The notes: generated from the letters alone by a model not told the origin. A stretch of DNA of 51,473 nt from JBKBKC01 sp046294265 (GCA_046294265.1 JBKBKC010000019.1:1-51473), one strand, 5' to 3'. Shown: positions 1 through 7,911, counted from the stretch's first letter. Numbers and translations are program-made.

Positions 1-243
1 GAGCGCCTCGATGCCGATCGCTGGACAATCCCCGCCGACCTTCCAGAACGTGGGCTGGCCCAAGACCGCCAGAAGTTCGGCAAAGGCCCGCGCATCGAGA
101 CGCTGTCCGATCTGCCACTCGACCGGCAGGTGGGCCACGAAGGGGCGACCTGGCTCGACCGCACGATGATCGGCGGCGGACGCGAGACGATGCCGCATAC
201 GGGCTTTGGCGGCGATGTCCGCGCCGCCTGGGAGGCGCGGGGT
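1..243 (+). pseudogene. Relaxase/mobilization nuclease DUF3363 fragment
   Basis: The first ~80 codons contain WTIPADLPERG, LPLDRQV, DGATWLDR-like GATWLDR and a GFGGDVRAAW segment. As I know the family, this is the order seen in the DUF3363 region near the C-terminus of VirD2-like relaxases of conjugative or mobilizable elements. Similarity appears to stop near base 235-245, where family members normally continue with a short basic tail and stop. Here the frame runs on into a YhaN-type coiled coil. The catalytic Tyr and HUH motifs lie upstream, outside the window. The assignment rests on recognition of motifs, not on an alignment. Confidence 0.55.
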
Positions 244-1011
244 GAGGGCGACGCCGCGGAGCGGGCCGCGCGGGCCGAGGCCGCGCAGGCGCGGGCCGAG
301 GCGCTGGCCCGCGCCCTCGCCGCGCTGGAGGCCGCCAGCCCCGACCGCAGCCTGACCACCGCCGCGCTGGCCCGCGCGCGCGACGTGGTGGCCCAGGCCG
401 ACCGCGACATCCAGGCCCTGACGGTGGAGCATGGGCGCCTGACCACCCTGATCGACCTGCGCGCGGGCGAGGGGGTGGAGGAGGACCTGGCCGACACCAC
501 CGACCGGCTGGCCGAGGCCACGGCGCGCCGCGACGCGCTGCGGTTCGAGGTGGAGATGCTGAAAACCCTGCTCGCCGCACTGGAAACCGCGCGCGCCGCC
601 GCGCGCGACCGCTATGTGGCGCCGGTGTTGCGCGAACTGACCCCGCTGTTGCGCCTGCTCTGGCCCGATGCCGAGATCGCCTTTGACGAGGATCGCCTGT
701 TGCCCGTGGCAATGACCCGCGCGGGCCAGGCCGAGGCCATCGAGATCCTGTCGGGTGGCACGCAGGAGCAGGTGGCGCTGCTGGTGCGGCTGGCCTTTGC
801 GCGGATGCTGGCGGCGGCGGGGCGGGCGGCGCCGGTGATCCTGGACGATGCGCTGGTCTTTACCGATGACGACCGGATCGAGCGGATGTTCGACGCGCTG
901 CACCGGCAGGCGGGGGATGTGCAGATCCTGGTGCTCAGCTGCCGCCAGCGGGCGTTCCGCAATCTGGGCGGGCAGCAGTTGCGCATCGAGGCGGTGGGGG
1001 GGGCGCCCTAG
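1..1011 (+). CDS. YhaN-like AAA ATPase, C-terminal half, fused to a relaxase tail (5' end outside window)
   Basis: The frame is open from the first base to the TAG at 1009-1011. From about base 244 it reads as the end of a YhaN/SMC-like ATPase: a long Ala/Arg/Glu-rich coiled coil, then an ABC signature (LSGGTQEQ, near base 750) and a Walker B region (VILDDALVFTDDD, near 835-870), ending in a typical nucleotidase-like fold. Family members are DNA-linked ATPases of about 850-1150 residues, so only the distal part is here; the N-terminal Walker A is absent. The first ~80 codons are unrelated to YhaN and match a relaxase C-terminal domain (separate entry). No good start codon precedes the ATPase part, so it is either a chimera or a disrupted gene. 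Its stop overlaps the stop of the convergent AroE-like gene through a shared CTAG. Confidence 0.7.
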   Translation, partial: ERLDADRWTIPADLPERGLAQDRQKFGKGPRIETLSDLPLDRQVGHEGATWLDRTMIGGGRETMPHTGFGGDVRAAWEARGEGDAAERAARAEAAQARAEALARALAALEAASPDRSLTTAALARARDVVAQADRDIQALTVEHGRLTTLIDLRAGEGVEEDLADTTDRLAEATARRDALRFEVEMLKTLLAALETARAAARDRYVAPVLRELTPLLRLLWPDAEIAFDEDRLLPVAMTRAGQAEAIEILSGGTQEQVALLVRLAFARMLAAAGRAAPVILDDALVFTDDDRIERMFDALHRQAGDVQILVLSCRQRAFRNLGGQQLRIEAVGGAP

Positions 1012-1841
1012 GGCCGGTGGTCGATGACCGTGCGCACCCAGGCGGGGTCGCGCAGGGGCTGGCCCGAGAAGATCTCGAACGCCTGCAGGCCCTGGTGGAC
1101 GTAGAGCTCATAGCCCGAGAGGAACGCCGCCCCCATCGCCTGCACCTGCGCGCGAAAGGGCGTGTGTTCGGGCGTATAGACGGCATCGAAGGCCCAGCCG
1201 GGCGCGCCCCTCGCGCCATCGGGAAGGGCCGATCCGGGGAGGCCCGCCATGCCGAGGGGGGTGCAGTTCGCCACGCCGTCATAGCCTGCGAGGTCATGCA
1301 GGTCGGGCGCAGTGATTTCCAAGGGGCCCGCAAACCGGGGCCGCAGCGCGGTTGCCAGAGACGCAGCCCTGGCCGGATCGGTGTCATGCAGGATGATGGC
1401 CGAGGCCCCGAGGTCGGCCAGCGCAAAGGCCACCGCCCGCCCCACCCCGCCCGTGCCCAGCACCAGCACCCGCCCCGGCGGCATCGCCCCGAACGCCGCG
1501 CGGAAGGCCGCGACAAAGCCGCTGTGGTCGGTGTTGTGGGCGCGGGGGCCATCCGTGCCGAAACGGATGGTGTTGGCCGCCCCCATCGCCGCCACGACCG
1601 GACCCGCGGGGGGAACCAGCGCCGCCGCCTCTTCCTTGTAGGGATAGGTCACGTTCACGCCGTCAAACCCCTGCGCTTGGCAATCCCGCAGCAACTGCGC
1701 GAAGGTGCGCCCGCGTTCGGCCGGGATGATGAGGTCATAGCTCGCATTCCCGCCCATCGACAGCGCGCAGACGCAGTGCAGGACGGGCGAGCGCGAGGCG
1801 GTGATGTTGCCGCCGATCAGGCCAAGGCGCAGGGTTTTCAT
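1008..1841 (-). CDS. Shikimate/quinate dehydrogenase-like protein (AroE family)
   Basis: The 277-residue protein has the AroE plan. An N-terminal substrate domain carries SRSP (16-19) and NVTYPYK (63-69, catalytic Lys69), then NTDHSGF (103-109, catalytic Asp105). An NADP-binding Rossmann domain has GTGGVGRA (129-136), and the C-terminal ELYVHQGLQAFEIF helix closes the fold. AroE proteins interconvert a keto and a hydroxy hydroaromatic acid such as 3-dehydroshikimate and shikimate. NTDHSG instead of the usual NTDGxG, and the position as last gene of a TRAP operon, suggest a catabolic dehydrogenase rather than the biosynthetic AroE. The start ATG (1841) overlaps the dctM stop as ATGA, so translation is probably coupled. 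The true substrate is unknown. Confidence 0.85.
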   Translation of the reverse strand: MKTLRLGLIGGNITASRSPVLHCVCALSMGGNASYDLIIPAERGRTFAQLLRDCQAQGFDGVNVTYPYKEEAAALVPPAGPVVAAMGAANTIRFGTDGPRAHNTDHSGFVAAFRAAFGAMPPGRVLVLGTGGVGRAVAFALADLGASAIILHDTDPARAASLATALRPRFAGPLEITAPDLHDLAGYDGVANCTPLGMAGLPGSALPDGARGAPGWAFDAVYTPEHTPFRAQVQAMGAAFLSGYELYVHQGLQAFEIFSGQPLRDPAWVRTVIDHRP

Positions 1842-3133
1842 CCGGAATAGCCGAACTGCCGGGGCAGCCACAGCGAAACGCCCGGCACGAAGATCAGCAC
1901 CAGCAGGGCCGCCAGCAGCGCCACGAGGAAGGGCAGCACGTTCACGATGATGTCGCGCAGGGGGATGCCGGTGACGGCGGTGATGACGAACAGGAGCATC
2001 CCGTAGGGCGGCGTGATCAGCCCGATCATGCAATTGACCACCGCCACCACCCCGAAATGCACAAGGTCGATCCCCAGCGCCTGACAGGTGGGGATGAAGA
2101 GGGGCAGGATCACGAGGATGATCGTGGTGGCATCCAGGAGGCAGCCCAGCAGCAGGAGCAGGAGGTTGATCATCAGCAGGAACATGATCGGGCGCATCTC
2201 CATCCCCGCAAGCCAGGCCTGCAGCGTGTTGGGGATGCGTTCGGAGGCGACGATGTAGTTGAAGATCAGTGCGCAGCCGATGACGATGCCCACCGTGGCC
2301 GCCTGCCGCGCGCTGTCCACGATCTGGCGGTAGAACACCCCCAGCGACAGCGAGCGATAGACCAGCACCGCCAGGAGGAGGGCATAAAGGGCCGCGATGC
2401 TTGCGGCCTCGGTCGGGGTGGTGGCGCCGCCGTAGATGCCGCCCAGAAGGATCACCGGCATCAGCAGGACCGGCACCGCCTGCACCGTCAGGCGCGGCAC
2501 ATCGCGCAGCGGCACGGCGGTTTCGCGGGGCACGCCCAGTTGCGACGCGCGGATGTGGTTCATCACCATCAGCATCACCGCCATCAGGAACCCCGGCAGC
2601 ACGCCCGCAAGGAACAGATAGCCGATGGATTGCCCCGAGATCAGCGCATACATCACCATCGGGATCGAGGGCGGGATGATCGGCCCGATGGTGGCGGACG
2701 CCGCGGTGATCGCGGCGGCATAGCCCTGCGGATAGCGCCCGCCCCGTGTCATCATGCCGATGATGATCTTGCCGATCCCCGCCGCATCGGCCACCGCCGA
2801 GCCGGACATGCCCGCAAAGATCAGCGACGAGACGATGTTGACATGCCCCAGCCCCCCCCGGAACCGCCCCACAATGGCCACGCAGAAGTTCAAGAGCCGC
2901 TCGCTGATGGCGCCTGCGTTCATGATGTTCGCGGCGATGATGAACAGGGGCACCGCCAGCAGGATATAGCCGTCATAGATCGACTGGATCATCTGTTCGG
3001 CGGCCAGCGCCAAATCCGCCCCCATCACCGCCAGATAGACGATGGCCCCGAGGAGAAGCGCATAGGCGATCGGCGTGCCGATGGCCGCGAGCAGGAACAC
3101 GGCGCCGAGGCAGACGAGGAACGCGACGCTCAC
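1838..3133 (-). CDS. dctM: TRAP transporter large permease, DctM type
   Basis: This is a very hydrophobic 431-residue protein with about a dozen membrane segments. It has TRAP large-subunit signatures: GMSGSAVADAAGIG, a TIGPIIPPSIPMV stretch, GGIYGGATTPTEAA, and NCMIGLITPPYGMLLF near the end. It forms the ion-coupled channel of a tripartite ATP-independent periplasmic transporter in the inner membrane. I chose the GTG at 3133 (protein begins VSVAFLVCLG) because it lies 2 bp after the dctQ stop with an AGGGG ribosome site; the longer frame upstream is a shadow inside dctQ. The length fits the family (about 425-430). Confidence 0.93.
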   Translation of the reverse strand: MSVAFLVCLGAVFLLAAIGTPIAYALLLGAIVYLAVMGADLALAAEQMIQSIYDGYILLAVPLFIIAANIMNAGAISERLLNFCVAIVGRFRGGLGHVNIVSSLIFAGMSGSAVADAAGIGKIIIGMMTRGGRYPQGYAAAITAASATIGPIIPPSIPMVMYALISGQSIGYLFLAGVLPGFLMAVMLMVMNHIRASQLGVPRETAVPLRDVPRLTVQAVPVLLMPVILLGGIYGGATTPTEAASIAALYALLLAVLVYRSLSLGVFYRQIVDSARQAATVGIVIGCALIFNYIVASERIPNTLQAWLAGMEMRPIMFLLMINLLLLLLGCLLDATTIILVILPLFIPTCQALGIDLVHFGVVAVVNCMIGLITPPYGMLLFVITAVTGIPLRDIIVNVLPFLVALLAALLVLIFVPGVSLWLPRQFGYSG

Positions 3134-3135
3134 CC

Positions 3136-3612
3136 CTAGAGCCCCGCGCGCGCGGGGTCGCGCAGGATGCGCCAGAGCCGCCAGCCATAGCGCAGCATCA
3201 GGGCCGCGCAAAAGGCGATGTAGATGATGAAAATCCATTTCAGCGGAATGCGCAGGGTGGCGCTGCGCTTGATCTTGTAGAAATCAACATAGTCCCAGGT
3301 GGCGGGCAGCGCCGCCGCGATCCCCACCAGGATCGCCAGCGCCGACAGCCCCGCGAACAGCCGCCGCGTGCCGGGGCGCGCCGCGAGGTAAAGCAGGTCG
3401 AACTTCACATGGTCGCGGTCGTGCAGGCAGAACCCCGCCCCCCACAGGACCAGCCACAGCCACAGCGTCAGGCACACCTCGACCGTCCAGCCCACGGGCA
3501 GGTTGAAGACATAGCGCGCGGCGATCTGCATCAGGAACACGGCGAACATGGCGGCGAGCATCCCCGCCGCCACCGCATCCGCCGCGTTGCGCAGCCCGGT
3601 CAGGATGCGCAT
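3136..3612 (-). CDS. dctQ: TRAP transporter small permease, DctQ type
   Basis: The 158-residue protein has four predicted membrane segments and the family-typical pattern QIAARYVFN near residue 30, then a W-rich second helix and H-DHVKFDLLY after it. It is the small integral subunit that pairs with DctM. It starts 12 bp downstream of dctP and ends 2 bp before dctM, so the three genes are one transcript. Confidence 0.92.
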   Translation of the reverse strand: MRILTGLRNAADAVAAGMLAAMFAVFLMQIAARYVFNLPVGWTVEVCLTLWLWLVLWGAGFCLHDRDHVKFDLLYLAARPGTRRLFAGLSALAILVGIAAALPATWDYVDFYKIKRSATLRIPLKWIFIIYIAFCAALMLRYGWRLWRILRDPARAGL

Positions 3613-3624
3613 GGGCCCCGCGCC

Positions 3625-4623
3625 TTACCGGCCCGCGGCGTTGATCGCATCCACGATCCCGGCGGGCCAGGCCTTGGCATAGTCCGAGGCCAGATAGGCG
3701 GCCTGGACCTGGGTGCGGAACGCCTCGATGTCGGGCTCATAGACCTTCAGGCCCTGATCCTTCATGAACTGGACCAGCTCCTCTTCCAGCGCCAGCTGCT
3801 TTTGCCGCCCGCTTTCGGCGGCGGCATCAGCGGCGGCCTGGGTCGCGGCCTGCTGGTCGGGGGTCATGGCGTCCCAGACCTTTTTCGACAGCGCGAGATA
3901 ATTCAGGTCCACCAGATGCGAGGTCAGCACGATCTGCTTGGTGACCTCATAGAACTTGGAGTTGCGCACGGTGGGCAGCGGATTGTCCTGCCCGTCCACG
4001 GCGCCGGTCTGCAGGGCCGTGTAGATCTCGCCAAAGGCCACCGGCACGGGGTTTGCGCCCAAGGCCGAGCCAAGGAACTGCCAGGCGTCGGTGCCGGGCA
4101 TCCGCAGCTTGATCCCGGCCATGTCGGCGGGGGTCTTGATGTCGGCCTCGGTGCGCAGGTTGATCTGGCGGCGGCCCAGATACATGACGGTCAGAAGCTT
4201 CACCCCCAGCTCATCCTCGGCCTTTTTCTTGAACGGGTCCATCAGGGGATCGTTGAACACCGCCAGCTGATGGGCGGCGTCGCGGTGCAGGTAACCTGCG
4301 GTGAAGACCGAGAATTCCGGGAAGAACGTCGCCAGTTCCTGCGCCGAGGTGATGGCCATTTCCAGGTTGCCGCGGGCGATCGCCTCCAGCTCGGTCGCCT
4401 GCTTGAAGAGGGTGCCGTTGTAATGCGGCTCGTAGCTCGCGAACTCCGCCACGGCGGGGCCGAAGATCGTGGCGAGTGCGACCGAGCGCTGGTCATCCTC
4501 GGTGGCGACCGTGGCCATGCGCAGCTGGACCTTGCCCTGTGCCGCGGCAAGCCCCGCCGACAGGCACAGCGCGGCCGCAGCCGTGGTCGCGAGCCACGCA
4601 CGGCGCGAGATGGTGAATGACAT
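3625..4623 (-). CDS. dctP: TRAP transporter substrate-binding protein, DctP type
   Basis: The 332-residue periplasmic protein has a twin-arginine-like signal (SRRAW followed by a hydrophobic Ala-rich stretch ending AAAQG, about residue 30). Mature DctP motifs follow: TELEAIARGNLEMAIT, then GIKLRMPGT, whose Arg usually clamps the substrate carboxylate, and ALQTGAVDGQDNPLPTV. It would deliver an organic acid to DctQM. I chose the ATG at 4623 because it has a GGAGG site just upstream and directly precedes the signal peptide; the frame continues upstream without support. It is the first gene of the operon and diverges from the Gfo/Idh gene. Confidence 0.92.
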   Translation of the reverse strand: MSFTISRRAWLATTAAAALCLSAGLAAAQGKVQLRMATVATEDDQRSVALATIFGPAVAEFASYEPHYNGTLFKQATELEAIARGNLEMAITSAQELATFFPEFSVFTAGYLHRDAAHQLAVFNDPLMDPFKKKAEDELGVKLLTVMYLGRRQINLRTEADIKTPADMAGIKLRMPGTDAWQFLGSALGANPVPVAFGEIYTALQTGAVDGQDNPLPTVRNSKFYEVTKQIVLTSHLVDLNYLALSKKVWDAMTPDQQAATQAAADAAAESGRQKQLALEEELVQFMKDQGLKVYEPDIEAFRTQVQAAYLASDYAKAWPAGIVDAINAAGR

Positions 4624-4787
4624 GGGTTCCTCCCTCCCTCGTGGTTCGAATCGTCCCTGGCGGAACGTGCCCGGGCACGGTCGCAGATGGCCCGGGCCAA
4701 GTCCAGAAATTGCCTCGTGGCGGTCGTTTCCGGGGAATGTGCCGTGTAATCTTGCATTTCCGTGGGGAATCCCTTTCGGTGCCAGGG
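4624..4787. promoter_or_regulatory. Divergent promoter region with a direct repeat
   Basis: This 164-bp gap separates the TRAP operon (minus) from the oxidoreductase operon (plus) and must hold both promoters. A direct repeat is visible: TTTCCGGGGAAT (4727-4738) and TTTCCGTGGGGAAT (4757-4770), starts 30 bp apart. A shared regulator could bind there. I see no clear -35/-10 pair and no regulator gene next door. Confidence 0.4.
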
Positions 4788-5846
4788 ATGGCTGACACCG
4801 CCGCCTCCCTGCTTGTTCCAACCCCCATCGCGGTCGTCGGTGCGGGCATGATCGGGCGCAAGCATCTGGCCGCACTTGGGGTCGCGCGGGGGGTGCGCGC
4901 CGCCGCCGTGATCGACCCGGCCCCGGCTGCGCGCGCGCTTGCGGTGGACCTGGGCCTGCCGTGGTTTCCCGCGCTGGAGGACCTGCCCCCCGGGCTGGCG
5001 CGGGGGGTGATCCTTGCCCTGCCCAATGCGCTGCATGTCTCGGGGGGGCTGGCGGCTCTGGCCATGGGGTTGCCCGTGCTGGTGGAAAAGCCGCTGGCGG
5101 TGGATGTGGCGGGGGCGGGGACGCTCGTGGCGGCGGCGGAGGCGGCGGGGCTGGCGCTGATGACGGGCCATCACCGGCGGCACAACCCCATGATCGCAGC
5201 GGCGCGGGCGCTGATCGCGGGCGGGGCCATCGGGGTGCCCGTTTCGGTGCAGGGCACGTTCTGGGCGGAGAAACCTGCGGAATACTTCGCCACCGACTGG
5301 CGGCGGCAGGAGGGTGCCGGGCCAGTCTTGCTGAACGTCATCCATGACTTCGACGTGATGCGCCATCTGGTGGGCGAGATCGCGGCGGTGCAGGCGGTTG
5401 AGACGCGCCGCCACCGGGGGAATGCGGTGGAGGATGCCGCCGTGATCTTGCTGGAATTCGCCAACGGGGCCCTGGGCACGCTGAACGTGGCCGACTGCAT
5501 TCCGGCCCCCCGGAGCTGGGAACTGACGGCGGGCGAGAACCGGGATTACGCGGCGAGCGGCCAGTCCTGCTATGTGATCGGCGGCACGGCGGGGGCGCTG
5601 GAACTGCCGCAGCTGCGCCTGTGGCGGCACGACGGCGCGCGGGGGTGGTGGGACCCGATCACCGCAACCACGCACCCGCACCCGCTGGGCGATCCCCTGG
5701 TCCTGCAGGCCGCGCATTTCGGGCGGGTGATCCGGGGCGAGGAGCCGCCGCTGGTGTCAGGCCGCGAGGGGCTGCGCACCCTTGCCGCCGGCATGGCCAT
5801 CAAGACCGCCGCCGCGCGCGGCACCCGCATCCCCCTGGACCCCTGA
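4788..5846 (+). CDS. Gfo/Idh/MocA family oxidoreductase
   Basis: The 352-residue protein begins with a Rossmann fold (IAVVGAGMIGRKHL, near residue 13), then has the family's VEKPLA motif, where the Lys is catalytic (about residue 100), and a C-terminal substrate domain containing NVIHDFDVMRHL. Family members oxidise a sugar, inositol or sugar-acid hydroxyl with NAD(P). I chose the ATG at 4788 because the dinucleotide fold starts 12 residues later; the reading frame further upstream lies in the shared promoter. It is followed 12 bp later by the aldolase gene, so oxidation and aldol cleavage of one substrate are likely consecutive steps. The substrate cannot be read from sequence. Confidence 0.85.
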   Translation: MADTAASLLVPTPIAVVGAGMIGRKHLAALGVARGVRAAAVIDPAPAARALAVDLGLPWFPALEDLPPGLARGVILALPNALHVSGGLAALAMGLPVLVEKPLAVDVAGAGTLVAAAEAAGLALMTGHHRRHNPMIAAARALIAGGAIGVPVSVQGTFWAEKPAEYFATDWRRQEGAGPVLLNVIHDFDVMRHLVGEIAAVQAVETRRHRGNAVEDAAVILLEFANGALGTLNVADCIPAPRSWELTAGENRDYAASGQSCYVIGGTAGALELPQLRLWRHDGARGWWDPITATTHPHPLGDPLVLQAAHFGRVIRGEEPPLVSGREGLRTLAAGMAIKTAAARGTRIPLDP

Positions 5847-5858
5847 AGGAGCCTGCCC

Positions 5859-6629
5859 ATGGACCTGCCGAAAAACCGCTTCAAGGCCGCGCTGGCGGCG
5901 GGGCAGCAGCAGATCGGCATCTGGTGCTCGATCCCCGGATCGAACCATGCCGAGGCGCTGGCGGGCTGCGGGTTCGACTGGATGCTGATCGATACCGAGC
6001 ATACCACCGCCGACCTGACCACCGTGCAGGCCATGCTGCAGGCCGCCGCCCCCTATCCCACCCACTGCGCGGTGCGCCCCGGCTGGAACGACGCGGTGGA
6101 GATCAAGCGGCTTTTGGACGCGGGCGCGCAGACGATCCTTGTTCCTTACGTGCAGGACGCGGCCGAAGCCGCGCGCGCCGTGGCCGCCGTGCGCTATCCG
6201 CCGAACGGCACGCGGGGGGTGGCGGGGATCACCCGCGCCTCGCGTTTCGGCATGGTGGCGGATTACACGGCGCGGGCGGATGCCGAGATCTGCCTGCTGG
6301 TGCAGGTGGAAACCGCCCATGCGCTGGACCGGATCGAGGAGATTGCCGGCGTGGAGGGGGTGGACGGGATTTTCATCGGCCCTGCGGACCTTGCGGCCTC
6401 GATGGGCCATCCGGGCAATCCGGGGCATCCAGCGGTGCGGGGCGCCATCCTCGCGGCCATCGGGCGGATCCGGGCGGCGGGGCGGCCTGCGGGGATCCTG
6501 TCGCTTGACCCCGCGTTTCTGGCCGAGGCGGTGGCGGCGGGCACCACCTTTACCGCCGTCGATGTGGATGCCGCGATCCTGTTGCGCGGCGCGCGGGCGC
6601 TGGCGGCGGAATGGACGGCGCGGGGCTGA
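5859..6629 (+). CDS. HpcH/HpaI-family class II aldolase
   Basis: The 256-residue protein has the hallmarks of HpcH/HpaI (RhmA/GarL-like) aldolases. They are the early LIDTEH segment, the TILVPYV strand, LVQVET with a metal-ligand Glu, and IFIGPADLAASMG with a metal-ligand Asp. These metal-dependent enzymes split 2-keto-3-deoxy acids to pyruvate and an aldehyde. An AAGGAG ribosome site (5846-5851) overlaps the stop of the preceding gene. With the dehydrogenase and the TRAP importer it suggests breakdown of an acidic sugar derivative. RhmA-like 2-keto-3-deoxy-L-rhamnonate aldolase is the closest named relative I can suggest, without proof of specificity. Confidence 0.87.
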   Translation: MDLPKNRFKAALAAGQQQIGIWCSIPGSNHAEALAGCGFDWMLIDTEHTTADLTTVQAMLQAAAPYPTHCAVRPGWNDAVEIKRLLDAGAQTILVPYVQDAAEAARAVAAVRYPPNGTRGVAGITRASRFGMVADYTARADAEICLLVQVETAHALDRIEEIAGVEGVDGIFIGPADLAASMGHPGNPGHPAVRGAILAAIGRIRAAGRPAGILSLDPAFLAEAVAAGTTFTAVDVDAAILLRGARALAAEWTARG

Positions 6630-6730
6630 GCGGGCAGGACGGGCGGCCGCCTGGCCGCTGCACCGCGACCCTGCGCCGCAAGGCGGGGCTGCGGACTGGC
6701 CTTGGGCGGGCGCGCTGCTACTTGTCGGTA

Positions 6731-7108
6731 ATGGCAGACAACATCCGCATCCTTTACAACGACACTTGCCCGCTGTGCAGCTGGGAGGTGGGACATTACC
6801 GCCGTGCGGCGGGCGAGGCGGGGGGCGGGGCGGGGGGCGTTGCCTTCGACAGCCTCGACCGGGCCGCCGACTGGGGCATGACCGAAGATCAGGCCGCCCG
6901 CGCGTTGCATGTGCGCCGGGATGGGCAGGTGTTGCAAGGGCTGGAGGCGTTCCGCGCGGTCTGGGCGGCGTTGCCGGGCTGGCGGTGGCTGGCGCGGCTG
7001 ACCGGGTTGCCGGTCGTGCGACCCGTGATCGGCTTTGTCTATGACCGGGTGGCGGCGCCGGTGCTGTATCGCGCGCATCTGCGCAGGCAGGCACGGCGCA
7101 AGGCCTGA
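6731..7108 (+). CDS. DUF393 thiol-disulfide oxidoreductase-like protein
   Basis: This small 125-residue protein begins ILYNDTCPLCSWEV, with a redox CPLC pair at residues ~13-16. It belongs to DUF393 (DCC family), a thioredoxin-like group with a conserved D-x-CPLC start. The usual DCC protein is 110-140 residues, so it is complete. The ATG at 6731 directly precedes the motif; the open frame upstream starts inside the aldolase gene. Its stop lies 4 bp from the stop of the convergent dgkA. Confidence 0.82.
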   Translation: MADNIRILYNDTCPLCSWEVGHYRRAAGEAGGGAGGVAFDSLDRAADWGMTEDQAARALHVRRDGQVLQGLEAFRAVWAALPGWRWLARLTGLPVVRPVIGFVYDRVAAPVLYRAHLRRQARRKA

Positions 7109-7112
7109 AGCG

Positions 7113-7475
7113 CTATCCGATCAGGACCACGAGCCAGGCCACCCCCGCCGCCATGGCCGTCAGCGCCACCGCCGCCGATCCGCAATCCTTGGCCTTGCCC
7201 GCGCGCGGATTGCGCGCGGTCGAGATGTAATCCACCGCCTCCTCGATCGCGGTGTTCATCAGCTCAGACGCCAGCACCAGCACGCCAAGCGCAAGGATCA
7301 GCGCCCGCTCGGCCACCGTCAGGTCGAGCGTCAGGGCAAGGGTCGCCGAGGCCGCGTTCGCCAGCGTCCACTGCCGCAAGGATTTCTCGCTGGCCCAGGC
7401 GGCGCGCCAGCCCGCCCAGGACCACAGGACCGTATTGCGCAGCCGCCGCAGTTCCGCCGCCGGTTCGAATGCCAT
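7113..7475 (-). CDS. dgkA: Diacylglycerol kinase, prokaryotic type
   Basis: The 120-residue integral membrane protein has three hydrophobic helices and the DgkA signature SELMNTAIEEAVDYIS, with the catalytic and Mg-binding Glu residues, followed by KAKDCGSAAVAL. DgkA phosphorylates diacylglycerol to phosphatidic acid, recycling lipid released by periplasmic glucan synthesis. I chose the ATG at 7475 because the family begins with a short amphipathic helix (here LRNTVLWSWAGW) close to the start. It lies 76 bp downstream of the DUF6455 gene and could be cotranscribed. Confidence 0.9.
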   Translation of the reverse strand: MAFEPAAELRRLRNTVLWSWAGWRAAWASEKSLRQWTLANAASATLALTLDLTVAERALILALGVLVLASELMNTAIEEAVDYISTARNPRAGKAKDCGSAAVALTAMAAGVAWLVVLIG

Positions 7476-7551
7476 GCCAACGCCTCCCTCTCGCGTCCTC
7501 CGGGGAGCGAGCCTAGGGCAGGCCGGGTAGCATTTCCAGCAGGCCTCGCGG

Positions 7552-7815
7552 TCAGCGCAGGGCGGGGGACAGGGCCTCGATCTCGGGCGCGTTGGGGCAG
7601 TAGGCGGGCAGGTGTGGCGCGGGCACCGGGGCGCGGGCCAGCCAGGACATGCAGGCGTCATCCCTGCCGCAGGTGCCGCAGCGGTCCACCAGCCGGCCCA
7701 GCTCTTCGCGGCGCATCCAGCCTTCGACCACGGCGGCGGGCAGGTTGGCGCCCGCCACCCGCGCCATGCCGAGGGTCAGCCAGTAGGCCTGCGGCGAGGT
7801 GTCATGCACGAACAT
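7552..7815 (-). CDS. DUF6455 small cysteine protein
   Basis: The 87-residue protein ends in a four-cysteine cluster: Cys46, Cys49 (CGTC), Cys55 (DDACMSW) and Cys73 (AYCPNAP). As I know it, this pattern defines DUF6455, a family common in Rhodobacterales with no assigned function. Four spaced cysteines could bind zinc or an Fe-S cluster. An FNR-type box lies 77 bp upstream of the ATG, so expression may rise when oxygen falls. The ATG at 7815 was chosen because the upstream extension lies over the box. Confidence 0.8.
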   Translation of the reverse strand: MFVHDTSPQAYWLTLGMARVAGANLPAAVVEGWMRREELGRLVDRCGTCGRDDACMSWLARAPVPAPHLPAYCPNAPEIEALSPALR

Positions 7816-7891
7816 CGGATCATCCTTTTGCGTCGCGTCCGAAGCGGGCGCCCGTGGGCATGATCCTGCGCCCCCCGCGGGGAGTGGCGCC

Positions 7892-7905
7892 TTGACCCAG
7901 ATCAA
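7892..7905 (-). promoter_or_regulatory. FNR/FnrL-type box
   Basis: The sequence TTGACCCAGATCAA matches the FNR consensus TTGAT-N4-ATCAA with one change (C for T), a variant I associate with FnrL sites. It lies in the gap between the M48 gene and the DUF6455 gene, 77 bp upstream of the DUF6455 start. If it occupies the usual -41.5 position, the transcript would start about 42 bp before the ATG. A clear -10 is not seen. Confidence 0.6.
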
Positions 7906-7911
7906 ATGCCC

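Noticed and set aside
3269..3290. TTGAT...ATCAA pattern inside dctQ as an FNR site
   Set aside because: The half-sites are 9 bp apart instead of 4 and lie within coding sequence.
4242..5717. 491-codon minus frame across the oxidoreductase gene
   Set aside because: It covers the divergent promoter and two genes with clear motifs; composition is that of a shadow frame.
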